Source of the DNA: Anas platyrhynchos
Taxonomy: Eukaryota; Chordata; Aves; Anseriformes; Anatidae
Reading direction: 5' to 3'
Length of the DNA: 64,000 nucleotides
NCBI RefSeq assembly: GCF_047663525.1
Contig: NC_092621.1
Coordinates: 10,575,001-10,639,000, forward strand
Part shown: one piece after another, positions 37,901-47,737 of the stretch
Layout: each line of letters opens with the position of its first letter
Position numbering within the stretch: position 1 is the stretch's first letter
Made by a program: the position numbers and the translations under genes
Notes under the pieces: generated by a model
What the model saw: the letters and a program-made list of their open reading frames with translations, nothing else
Databases searched by the model: none
Told to the model about the DNA's origin: nothing

Positions 37901-40900
37901 CTCACCTGGCTCTGGCCACGCCTGGGGACAATCATAGAGACACAGCCCACGCTGAAGGGCTTCACACCACGCAAGCACCCACTCCTGCACAAGCCTAACT
38001 TCGCCCCAGCACAGAGCCTGTGATGGATGATGATGCAAGCTGCTTTTCTCCCCACCCCCCTGTGGAGTCTCCCGTTGATGGATTCGGGCTCTGCAGGAGC
38101 CTGATCCTGAACTGTGTTGTTTATAGGGCAGGAGCCGGTGCCTCTGCTGAAGAGGAAGCCTGTGCTGATGGCACTCGTGGTGACAATGTTAATTCTGGCA
38201 CTGGGGATTCTGCTGCTCTTCCTGCTCTTCAGGTTAGTATGTGCTGCTCTTCTGCTCTCTGTGCTGCCATGGGATACCAAGGTCCTTGGGCTACCCAGGG
38301 TGGACCCTGATATAAATCTTCTCTCCATCTCCTGAGTGTCCAAGGGCCTCTCTTGCTGTTTTACAGGCGAAAGCACAGCAGTTCAAAACCGTCTGAAAGC
38401 AACAGCACTATCCCCCTGAGAAAATGTCGAGGAGGTGCAGTATGAGCAGAGGCCCCATCTGCACAGGCTGCCTGTTAAAAGTGCAGGCTGGGTGCTTCCA
38501 GGCACTGTAAGGTCCTTATGGGACCAAGGGAGGTCAGAACTGGATGGTATGGGGAAAGGAACACATCCCCAAAGAGGGGGAGCGGGATGGGGAGGGACAA
38601 TCTGGGCTTTGGTGGGGTCCCGCTCCCTGCTATCAGGTCACCTCCTCCCCTGGTGGTCCCCGTAGGTGTCAACAAGCTGAACACACAGATCCCAGTGGAG
38701 GAACTGCTGGAGGCTCTGAAGAGGCTTAAGAGGGCAGAATTAGAGGCTGAGCAGACAGAGGATGAATCAGCCAGCAGTCACGGTGCCGGGCGGATGGCAG
38801 AGTACCAGGTCTGGTTTAGCTTTGCTTTCCTGTCCAGCTGCACTGTCCATGCAGTCCCAGCCCCCTGAGGGGCATGCGATGCAGGCAGCCTCAGCCAGCC
38901 CCAGAATTTAGGCTAATCCAGAGCTCATCTTCCTCCTCTGCAGCAACTGACCTCGACATTGCTGCATCCCTGTGATGCTGGGAAGGAGCCGTGTAACCAG
39001 GGCAAGAACCGCTACAAGTTCATCATTCCCTGTAAGCAGGGCTCTCTGGGGGCTGGCATGGGCATTTGGAGATGGCTGGGTGCTGGGCGGGTGTAGGTGC
39101 CCCTCCAAAAACATGTTGCCTGTGCCACATCACCTTTTGTTTCATTCATTGTTCTTTCCTTCTGAACATGTCCTGAGGCCTGGAAGGCTGCTGAGAAGGG
39201 AGCGGGCAGCCCTGGGTTTTCCTGAATTACACCTCCTTCCTGAAACAGTCATTTCACTGCTGCCCCAGAGCGACAGCCCACTGACTCCCACCTCCCTTCT
39301 CTTCCAGATGACCACTGCCGTGTGGTGCTGCAGCCCTCTGCAGAAGCAGGGAGCGACTACATCAACGCCAGCTACGTGGATGTAGGTAGCAAGGAATCGC
39401 TGCCCTGGGCAGGGTAGGAGATATGCATACACGGGTGGCCCCAGGGACTGGCACTTGCTGTCCTCACATGCTGGCAGATCTTGGGATGTTGCTCTCCCTG
39501 GTCCTCTCTGAGCTGCCTGCAGCACTCTGGTGGGTTTGTGCACCGTCCTCATCCCTAATAAAGAGGGACCTGCTCACAGTAGGAAGGGCACAGGGATGGA
39601 GAGGCAGCCCCTGCCTCTCCGTGCTGTCCAGGATTGGTGCTGTGGGACATATTGTGCTGGGTGCTCTGGTACCTGTGGGGATGGGCCTTGTGTTTCTTGT
39701 ATTTCTTGTTAAATGTTTAACCTGGGTGATTGGAGCTGCTTGAAACTCTCTCTCACAGAGCTACCGGAGTCCGCGCTTCTTCATTGCAGCTCAAGGTGAG
39801 TGCTTCCAGCCCTGGAAACTGCCCAGAGCTGGCACAGGGATGAACTGCCCAGGAAATGCCAGTCTCTGCTCTGAGCCCCTTGGTATGTGGGGAGCTGGGA
39901 CAGCAGCCCAGGAGCTGCTAAAGGCTCCATCCAGGGCCCTGTATCTCCTGTGCTTCTGTTGTCCTTGGTGGTCACAGCTTTTGCAGGGCATAGGTGGTGT
40001 TAGTCTGGCCACAGGAGGAGGCTGTGAGCCAGCTCCTGCACTGCCCAAGCTAAGGATGAGGTCCCCTGGTTCGTTCTCCTTTGGAGGCTGGTGAGCAGGG
40101 ACAACCCTGCAAATGCCTGACAGTGCTGTGCTCAGCATCAGGCTCCTTCCAGCAGCACAGAGCTGCAGTGGGTCAGTCTGCTCCATGCAGTGAGGGCATC
40201 TCAGGCTCCTCGCAAAGCTGCTGAAATGCCCTCCAGGCTGTGCAGTGTAACTCCTGGGCAGAGGGAAACACGAGGCTAACCCTAACCCAGGAGCCTGGGA
40301 GCATCTCCACGGCTTGGGCTCTGACACCAGGCTCTCCTCTTCCTCCTCTAGGCCCCTTGCCCGGAACGGTGGTGGATTTCTGGCAGATGGTCTGGCAGGA
40401 GAAGATCTCGGTCATTGTGATGCTGACAGGCTTAGTGGAGCAGAACAAGGTACAGGAACCATCTCCCCCTCTGCTCAGCTCAGGTCTCCCCGGTGCCCAG
40501 GTTTCCTTGCCTGCTTTGCTTTGCTCTCAGTGCAGCCCTCGATGAGGGCAGGGAGCAGCTCCACACCAAGAGCTGGCTTGTAACGCTCCCCAAATGAGCT
40601 TCCTGGTGCTCAGCAGTCTCGCTGCTGTTGACAGACCAAGTGTGAGCAGTACTGGCCAGAGCAGGAGCAAGTCTACGGGGACTTCACCGTGACACTCAAC
40701 AACACTAGGACCACCACGGGCCTTATCACACGCATCTTCTGCCTGCAAAAGGTAAGACTGGCATGTGGCTGTGATGGAGATGCAGGGTGCTGCTGGTGGT
40801 CAGCCCTGCCTGGTCTCCAGCAGTAGCAGGTCAGCTGTGCTATCACTGGACTCTGTCCCAGGGTCTATTAGCTCTGGCCAAGTGAATGTGATGCTCAGGA

Positions 40901-43900
40901 AAAAAAAATGAGGATGGGCTGGTATAAATGTGACTATATTCATATCATACAGTATCAGCCTTAGGAAGTGTCTGATCTGGGGAAGCAGGGGCTTTTCAAT
41001 GACTATGGAAAGACTCCACATTGTAAATTTTTTTTCTCTCTGGGACACACACTGCATTTACTCCTCCGAGTTCACTGCTCTCAGCAGGGGGAAGCAGAGA
41101 ATAAAGCAAATCTTGTGGCTTGGTGAATTTGCTCAAAGTCCTCATCATGCCCTTTGCTGTCTGATGAGCTCTGGTGAAGCTGTCACTGCGGTGGGGTGCA
41201 GGGGGGAGGCTGGGTGCTGGTGCATCCCTGCCGTGCTTTGTCTCTGTTTGTTGTCATGCCATTGCTTTACACAACTTCCCAGTGTAATAAATGGCTCAGT
41301 CTTCAAAATAGGACTATAATCAAAGTTCACAATTTATTAAAGGAATAGAGGTAAGCAAACAGTGCTGGGTGTGCCAGGAGTCTCTGCTCCACCAAGACGC
41401 ACACCAGTTACATCAAGCAGCTGATTTTTATGCTCCTAGGCTGATACATATTCATTACTACTTCTAAAAAAAACAGGGTTATTATAATTAGTTTCCAGAA
41501 TCCAAACCCTCCTACTGGAGCATGCATATCAGTCTCCGGTGGTCCCTCTGGGGGTCTCTGGGGGTCTCTCGTGCTGAAGGCTCGTAGTCTTCCTCCCTCT
41601 TGTCCTTCTCCTTTGTCCAATTTGTCTGTATGTCAGACTTGTGCGATGTCCCCTGCAAGCTTTGTCTTTCAGTTGTTTTTCAGCTCTCCCCGTCTCCTTA
41701 ATCTCCTGGCCAGATATCAGAGACTTGCATAGTGTCCCATGCAATAGTCATAATAGTTAGCAGTTATTCTGACACCCCCCAGATATCAGAGACTTCAAGG
41801 AAAAGCCTACAAATACATTTCCCTTCAGGCTCTCTATTGACATGAATTGCTAAAACATTCCTTTGCAAGATACAAGAACTATATACATTAACCACTCTGT
41901 TTTCCTTAGACTTGTGGTTATACAAGGGTATGTAAGACAGAAGGTCACATTCATCATACCATGCAGCCCTAGCACTGTTCCGTACTGACACGAACCAAAT
42001 GAACATATCTCACACCAGGCTGATTCCTGCTCCCAGCCGTGTCTCCCTCTCTTCAGGCAGGCTGTCCTCTCCCACGAGCAGTGGAACAACTTCACTACCA
42101 GCAGTGGCCAGACCATGGGGTGCCCAGAAACCCTGCCCAGCTCCTGTACCTGGTGGAGAGAGTGAACAACAGAGAGTCACAAGCCCCTGCTGGCCCTGTG
42201 CTGGTGCACTGCAGGTACCGGGATGGGAATGCTCGGGTGCTGCAGCAAAGCTGGCCAGGGCAGCACCAACCTCTCTTTTTCTGTGTCCTCAGTGCTGGGA
42301 TCGGGCGGACGGGTACCTTCATCGCCATGGATTTCCTCCTGAAGATGGCAAAGGCTGAGGGGAAGGTGGACGTCTTTCACTGTGTGCAGAAGCTGCGGGA
42401 GCAGCGGGTCAGCATGGTGCAGACCAAGGTGAGGAGAGTCGCCTGATCCCTGCACGCTGCCAGGCTGCAGATCTGCTTCACACCCTTCCCAGGGATGTGG
42501 TGAACCGAGCCACAGTGGACACAACTCTGTGCGGTTCAGCTACAGGCACTGGAGCTGCCAGGTGATGGACGCTGTGGGTTCTTGTATTCAACATGGTGTC
42601 CAAACCTAGGCAGGAGCCACATTCCTCTGAGACCCTCTGAAGTGGCAGCAGCAGCAGCAGCCACATGCACCAGTAGTCTGGCATGGAAGGGCAGTCTTAT
42701 AGGCAACAAGCATGCGTGTGTGGCTTTCAGGATGTGTCCTTCAGGCTTTCGGGATGTTTGCCTGGCATCTTCTGGGCTGCAGTGTCCTGGGCAAGGGACT
42801 ATGTCTTCACGATCTGTTCAGTGCTGTGATCCTGTGGAGGAAACTGTAGGTCGGGCAGGACCATCCAGCTACTTAAATCCAGCTACATACCAGTCTTCCT
42901 ATATCAGGAGGACAAGTCCATTGGTTTTCTGGGCTTCCTTTGAGCTGAAGTCTGATCTGAGAGAGCACTAAACCAGAGGAAGATGCTCCTGACTGGGTTT
43001 TTGCATTTTCTGGCTGCTCCTTAGAGCAGGGCTGCCTGCACGGAGAGGTGTCCAGCAGGGAGGTGAAGGCTGGAGCTGGCACATTCCAGGTGCAGGTTGA
43101 TGTCAGTGCAGAGCAGTCTGAGTGCCGGTGGCCTGGGGTCCCAGGGCTGTCCGTGGAGCTGCTCCAGATGGTGCACTGACCCGTGTCCCCACGCAGGAGC
43201 AGTATGCCTTCCTGTACGAGGTGCTGCTTGAAGGCCTGCTCTGCGGCAGCACTGGGGTCCCGGTGGAGAGCGTCGCCAGCCACATCCGCTGCCTCCAAGG
43301 GGCTGAGACCCAGAGCCAGAGCAACGTCCTTGAGAAGGAGTTCAAGGTACCACCAGGGCCTGGTGCGCTGGGTCTGGGGCCTCCTGCCACAGCCTTCACC
43401 CAGCTGCGGGCTGGAGATGTTGGTAGCACTTCTCTGGGGTGGATGGAGATGGAAAGGGAGCTGAGAGGCAGGACTCACTAAGCTAAATCATCCCTTACAG
43501 GCAGTGCAGAACTTCTCTGAGTTGTTCCAGCTCCTGCCGTGCAGAGAAGCAGAGAAACCCAGCAACCAGCCCAAGAACCGCAAACCAGGGATCCTGCCAG
43601 GTACTGCGGGGCTGGGCTGCCCCCTTCCTCCCAGACCCAGCTCCTGAGAACAGCAAGGGGGGCGATGCTGCTTCCCTCCCCAGCACCATGCTACCACCAG
43701 GGGATGGAGCATTCTGCACCAAGCATCACTTTTTGGTTGGCAATACTTGGTACCATTGAATCATCTAGGCTGGAAAATACCTTCAAGGTCATCGAGTCCA
43801 ACCATCACCATGACCTACTGAGTCGGGAGGGTGGATTTACTGCTGCTTCAGGACTTTCCCCACCCGGATCCCCCTCTGTGCAGGCAGATGGCTCACCCCT

Positions 43901-46062
43901 TCTCTCTCTGCCCCTTGCCTCCACAGCGGATTCCTGCCGGCCCATCCTGATGTCCTCGCTGAATGCTGATGGCTCACCAGGCTACATCAACGCGGTGTTT
44001 GCCAACGTAAGGCTCCAGCTTCAGCAGGGCTTGGAGCTGCTGGGAGCAAGCAGAGGCTTCACAGGCACCACTGCCTGAGGCAGGGCTGGTCCGTGCCACC
44101 CCACCTCGAGGTGTGAGACAGCCCTGTCTCGCAGTGCCTGGAGCCCTGCTGCCAGGAGATGGCCCTCATGATCAGCCTAAGCCCTGCCAGCACGCTCAGA
44201 TCAGCCACTGCCTTTCGCCTGCTGGGTGCTCTGCATCTCCTCGGGCTCTGCCCCTGGGTCTTCAGAGCCTTCCAGTCCAGCCTTCAGCATCGTGGAGGCT
44301 GCTCAGTGTGGTTATTGCAGGCACTGCTCTATCTGCGGATTGTGTGACCTCTAAATTCACACACACGCCTCCCAACCGGTGTGTTTTGCAGACGTACACC
44401 AAGGAGGACAGGCTGATCATCACCCAGCTGCCCTTCTCCAGCACGCTGGTGGATTTCTGGGCTCTGGTCTGGGATTACACCTGCACGGCGGTGGTTGTGC
44501 TGAACCAGCTCCAGGAGCTGGACAAGGTCAGCTGCCCTCCCCTCTCCCTGCAGCCTGCTTTCTGCCTTCGCCCCCCCATGCAGCTCTCCTTGCCGGGGTC
44601 CTGCTTGCCATGGGGATGAGCTGCAAGCCTCTGGGCTCCACGTGGCTGCGCCCTGAGAACAGCCCCAGCCCTGTGGAATAACTGGTACAACAGTGGTGAG
44701 GCGTCCCCACAGGCACAGGAAGGAGTAACAGGGGCAGCCCTTTGGTTTTTGGTGTTATTTTTCTGGCTGCAGCCCCACGGATTTGTCCCAAGCACAAAGC
44801 AGGCAGAGCACCCACGTGTAGGCAGGGGGCTGCCCCAAATGCACCCACACGAGCTGCTGAACTCCACGTGGGGGTCAGGGCGTTGTGTGACCATGCATAT
44901 GTCTCCCCCAAGACATATGTGGAGGTCTGGCCCACCCAGGGCGAAGCCATCTACGGCCGGTTCCACGTCCAGCTGCTGTCAGAGGAGCCTGGAGCTGGTT
45001 TCACAGTCTGGACACTCGCCCTCACCAACAGGCAGCAGGTAAATTCTTTGTGCAAGCTGAGCCAGGCCCACACTGTCCTGCCTCTCCTCCACGAAGCCAG
45101 TGGGCTTCTTCTCTGCCTGACCCACTGTCTTTCTTCCCTCCTAGCCCAAGAAGGCTGCGGTGGAAGTCCGGTTCTGGCAGCTGGAGGACTGGCCCATGAA
45201 GCAGCATCTTCCCCCGCACCCTGCCACCATCATCAGCCTGCTGGGGAAGGTGGAGACACACCAGCGGCAGTGCCAGGACGGACACATCCTCGTCACTTGC
45301 TGGTGAGAAATATCTTTTGGAGGAGCAGCCTGTGCCACAGTCCAGCTGTATCCTTCAAAACAGCTCACAGCTCCTGTCTCAGCTCGGGTGAAGTGTGGGC
45401 ATGAGTTCTTCTGGCTGGTGGGACACCAGGATATGTAGGGTAAGTGCCTCCCCTTGCTCTGCCCTGCAGGGATGGTGCCAGCCGGAGCGGGATCTTCTGT
45501 GCTGCCAGTTTCCTGTGTGAGCAGATCCAAAGCGAGGGGCTGGTGGATGTATCCCAGGCTGTGAGGATGCTGAAGAGGCAACGCAGGCAGCTGATTAAAG
45601 ACGTGGTAGGTGCTGACCAAACTCGGACGGGGGTGGCAACACCAGAGCAAGAACTGGTCTATGCCTGGGTGCCTGTCCTGCACCCACCTCACCACCAGCT
45701 CCAGGAACATTGTGGTCTACGTGGACCATTGATGTCCTCAAGGCTGTCACAGTGTACACATCCTGGATGGGAGTGAGCAGCAGCCACCTGGTGGTGCTGG
45801 CTCCCCTAGGATCAGCCCAGCCTTCATCCTACATTCACCAAGCCTACATTTGTGATTCCTCACTGGGGGCAGAGGAGAGGGGGCTGAACCTCTGCCTGGC
45901 TTGTTCGGGGGGCTGTTGGCAACCAGGCTGGCCTTCTGTGACAGGCATTTGGGCACCACATACTCACCTGCATCCTTTTATCTGCAGGAGCAGTACAGAC
46001 TCTGCTATGAACTAGCCCTCAGTTACTTGAACTCGTTTGAAACCTACGGCAATTTCAAGTAG
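28921..46062 (+). CDS. Gene A: CCP-FN3 receptor-type tyrosine phosphatase
   Basis: Thirty-one exons join in phase to about 1513 aa: 28921-29023, 31067-31282, 31653-31895, 32143-32379, 32802-33044, 33287-33529, 33864-34094, 34346-34696, 34798-34895, 36671-36863, 36949-37060, 37165-37411, 37521-37560, 38127-38232, 38367-38434, 38666-38808, 38944-39031, 39308-39381, 39759-39795, 40352-40449, 40635-40751, 42057-42214, 42293-42428, 43197-43346, 43501-43600, 43927-44006, 44392-44526, 44913-45038, 45145-45302, 45470-45605, 45988-46062. Order: signal peptide ([17 protein letters not shown]), six CCP modules, FN3-like region, membrane span, D1 and D2 phosphatase domains. Each CCP exon has symmetric phase 1-1. 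It is a type I receptor expected to bind a ligand outside and dephosphorylate phosphotyrosine inside. The phosphatase half recalls the R2B class (PTPRK/M/T/U), but those carry MAM/Ig ectodomains, so I do not assign a symbol. The weakest junction is the exon 15 donor (ggag|gtgcag). Confidence 0.9.
31067..34094 (+). other. Gene A: six Sushi/CCP modules
   Basis: Exons 2-7 each encode one module of 72-81 residues with the CCP pattern of four cysteines and a conserved Trp before the last Cys. Most open with CQKP-like or CRKP-like residues followed by WD, and contain LSCPEG. Modules 4 and 5 (32802-33044 and 33287-33529) are close relatives, sharing [15 protein letters not shown] and [10 protein letters not shown]. 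Modules 1 and 6 are the most divergent. All exon boundaries are phase 1, which allows modules to be lost or gained without a frameshift. Residues are about 35-505. CCP strings are typical of complement regulators and some immune receptors. Confidence 0.9.
34346..37560 (+). other. Gene A: fibronectin-III-like membrane-proximal region
   Basis: Exon 8 (34346-34696, 117 codons) encodes a beta-sandwich-like segment with paired cysteines ([26 protein letters not shown]). Exons 9-10 encode a second unit ([27 protein letters not shown]), and exons 11-13 a third ([29 protein letters not shown]). The patterns fit FN3 folds: a Trp in strand B and a Tyr-x-Val before the last strands. Residues are about 506-852, with several N-glycosylation sequons. 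A 1-kb LTR sits in intron 9. Confidence 0.75.
35083..36112 (+). mobile_element. Solo LTR (ERV) in gene A intron 9
   Basis: A 1030-bp element starts TGTGCTGG and ends CCAATACA. It contains the GGGTCGAGATAAGGACAGGGAGATCACTCA-type block and the tandem 'CTGCTCC...GGGGTCC' units seen in many avian LTRs (20-base segments only quoted in part). It is flanked by CTCCC (35078-35082) and CTCCT (36113-36117), a 5-bp target duplication with one mismatch. The paralogous intron of gene B (about 49690 on the opposite strand) has the empty site. No internal retroviral genes are present. Confidence 0.8.
36118..37720 (+). repeat. Inverted repeat arm nearly identical to gene B (48090-49690)
   Basis: Intron 9 end through intron 13 of gene A matches the reverse complement of gene B almost base for base, introns included. 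For example, exon 10 (36671-36863) differs from its gene B counterpart by one residue (GDFQSN against GTFQSN). Similarity fades at about 37720, before the membrane-span exon, so the two genes diverge abruptly into different tails. Weaker homology extends left to 33287 (gene B exon 2). Confidence 0.85.
38127..38434 (+). other. Gene A: transmembrane and juxtamembrane exons
   Basis: Exon 14 encodes [11 protein letters not shown] followed by about 22 hydrophobic residues ([20 protein letters not shown]). The RRRK stop-transfer cluster spans the exon 14/15 junction. Exon 15 continues with a Ser-rich stretch. Orientation is type I. The exon opens with GQEP, where the gene B and C membrane exons open with GQPPG. 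Confidence 0.9.
38666..43346 (+). other. Gene A: phosphatase domain D1 (predicted active)
   Basis: Exons 16-24 (about residues 911-1244) hold the canonical motifs in order. These are the pTyr-recognition loop KNRYKFI (exon 17), DYINASYVD (exon 18), the Q/G-P-LPGT...DFW segment (exon 20), the WPD loop QQWPDHGVP (exon 22) and the P-loop [10 protein letters not shown]. The P-loop is split by intron 22 after the catalytic Cys, at residue about 1148. The Q-loop QTKEQY spans exons 23-24. All catalytic residues (Asp of WPD, Cys and Arg of the P-loop, Gln) are present, so activity is expected. Confidence 0.92.
41283..42014 (-). mobile_element. Solo LTR (ERV) in gene A intron 21
   Basis: On the minus strand the element starts TGTGAGATATG and ends CATTTATTACA (732 bp). 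A polyadenylation signal (AATAAA) lies near its 3' end, at about 41333-41338. It is flanked by the 4-bp duplication CCAG (41279-41282 and 42015-42018). It lies antisense to the gene, and its edge is 42 nt upstream of the exon 22 acceptor, which keeps its own pyrimidine tract. No internal viral sequence is seen. Confidence 0.85.
43501..46062 (+). other. Gene A: phosphatase domain D2 (predicted inactive)
   Basis: Exons 25-31 (about residues 1245-1513) align with the second domain of tandem RPTPs. The KNRY motif reads KNRKPGI, the WPD loop is replaced by LEDWPMKQ, and the P-loop reads CWDGASRSG (Cys and Arg kept, SAGxG lost). D2 domains of the R2B class and CD45 show similar changes and act as regulatory pseudophosphatases. 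The protein ends SFETYGNFK before TAG at 46060. Confidence 0.88.
43735..43825 (-). mobile_element. CR1 LINE 3' fragment in gene A intron 25
   Basis: The sequence AATCATCTAGGCTGG, followed by a CATCGAGTCCAACC block, is the reverse complement of the conserved CR1 3' end. It is a short truncated copy between exons 25 and 26. The edges are approximate. Confidence 0.7.
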
Positions 46063-47083
46063 AGGCATGGTCACAGCCCATCTCTGGACAGGACTTCAGC
46101 TTTCTTGAGGAAATGGTGGAAACCAGAGGAGAGGAGAGGAGGAGGGTGTGCACAGCCCCGCGATGCTTTACTCTTCCGATGAGCCACCCCAAGTATTCTC
46201 TGCAGCTGCACAGCTCAGCCTGGACTGTCTCCAAACTGTGGTCAGACTTTGAAGCAGGAACCAGAGTTTGGGCAGGAATTTACCTAGCACCACAGCCCAA
46301 TAATGCAGATCAGAGGAGAGGCACCAGTACTTGACACGTCCACGCTAGGGACGAAGAGAACCCGCTGCCCCAGCCAGGCTCCCCTACCCCTTCAGGGTAG
46401 CTCCACCAACACCCCATGTTCAGTCAGGGCAGCCCCAAACCCCTGTGAGATCCACAGGGCTGAGCAGCACAGGCCTCCTGTCCTGCTTCAAGAGAAGCAC
46501 AAAGCCCAAGGCTGTGAAGAGCCATGGGAGGGACAATCCACCACCCCAGAAGGTTATCCTGGTCCTTTCCACCCCCCGCAGACCCCTTCTGAAGCTCCAT
46601 CTTCCCGACGTTGATCCAGGTGCCCTACCAGCTCCAGAGGGGCTCCCTCCCCAGCCTGTCTGGCTCCACCGTGGCAGTGCCAGGTTGCAGCACCAACCCA
46701 GATCCCCGGACGTTGTTCCTGCAGGTTACTGCCCAGGAGAGGCTGCAGCACCATGGAGACTGCCTCTCCCTTTGCGGCTCAAGAGCCAGGATTGACTCTG
46801 TACTCTATTCCATGTCTCACCAATAAAGGCTCTGTGCTGGCCATGGTGGGGATGAGCTCTGATCTTCACTTCTTTTCCAGGTTTTATCTGACATGGGGGC
46901 TGCAAAGGAGCTAAGGTCCCCCAGCTCTGGCCAAGGCATGGGCACAGGGCCATGCCTGTGTGGTAGAGGGCTTCTCAACAAGGCGCAGTTAATTCAGCAC
47001 CCTACAGGGAGCATGACTCTGTAAGGGCAAGGAGACGACAAGGCAGGAGCTGTAGTGGGGCAGGCAGTCCCCTCCAAACCGCA
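46063..47083. other. Convergent 3' ends of genes A and B
   Basis: The gene A 3' UTR runs from 46063 to just past the AATAAA at 46822-46827. The gene B transcript ends on the opposite strand near the AATAAA at 47084-47089. The two signals are only about 260 bp apart, so A and B converge tail to tail. No further coding sequence is seen here. Confidence 0.7.
46822..46827 (+). promoter_or_regulatory. Gene A polyadenylation signal
   Basis: AATAAA in CACCAATAAAGGCTC lies about 760 nt after the gene A stop and is followed by a G/T-rich stretch (GTGCTGG, GGTGGGG). Confidence 0.8.
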
Positions 47084-47089
47084 TTTATT
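47084..47089 (-). promoter_or_regulatory. Gene B polyadenylation signal
   Basis: The minus strand reads CCAATAAATGCGG, about 650 nt after the gene B stop at 47738. A similar signal context (AGCAATAAAGGCC at 52905-52910) lies in the corresponding position of gene C, supporting shared 3' ends. Confidence 0.75.
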
Positions 47090-47737
47090 GGTTGTCTGGA
47101 CAGAGCAGGCAGAGCAGCAAGGGCAGTGCAGTCACACCACGCTCGAGCAGAGCCCTGGGTTTGGCTGGATTTCAGCACACAGAGGCGGAGAGGGGTGGGG
47201 AGCCCAGGACATGGCAGGAGCACAGGCTGTCCCTCAGCCCGAGCTTCAATCTGAGTCAAAGGATGTGTCCAGTTCCTGCTTCCAGGAAAGCAAAATCAAA
47301 GTCTAGAAAAGGGAACTGCAGAAAGCCTCATGAAATAGTGCCGGGCCTTTCAACAGCAAGCAAAAGCTGGGGAGTGGAGGGGGTCGGGGGAGAAGAAGCT
47401 GGCGACCCTCCGTGGCTTCCTACTTTCCTCCTGCTCTGCTGAACTGGATGGGACCCCCGGTGCTGGTGATGGTCTCAGGAGAGCCGGGTGCCCAGCAGCT
47501 GGCAGCACTGATCCAGGGACGACCACCCCATCTCCGTGACCATTGCCCAGTCCTCTGGGACAGGCAGGGGCTGTGAGGACAGCTCTCCAGCCTGGCCACC
47601 TTGGGGCTGGGGCAAATGGGGGTACGTGTTAGAGAATGGGGTGAGCAGATGTTCCTCCTGAGGGCCAGCCCCACCCAGGAGAGCTCTGCTTTGTGACGAT
47701 GTGATGACAGCCCAGGGAATGGCATTTTTCTACCTTT

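Noticed and set aside
38795..38961. Possible ITIM around AEYQQL at the gene A exon 16/17 junction
   Set aside because: The residue at -2 is Ala, not Ile/Val/Leu/Ser. The segment is also the standard lead-in helix of RPTP D1 domains.
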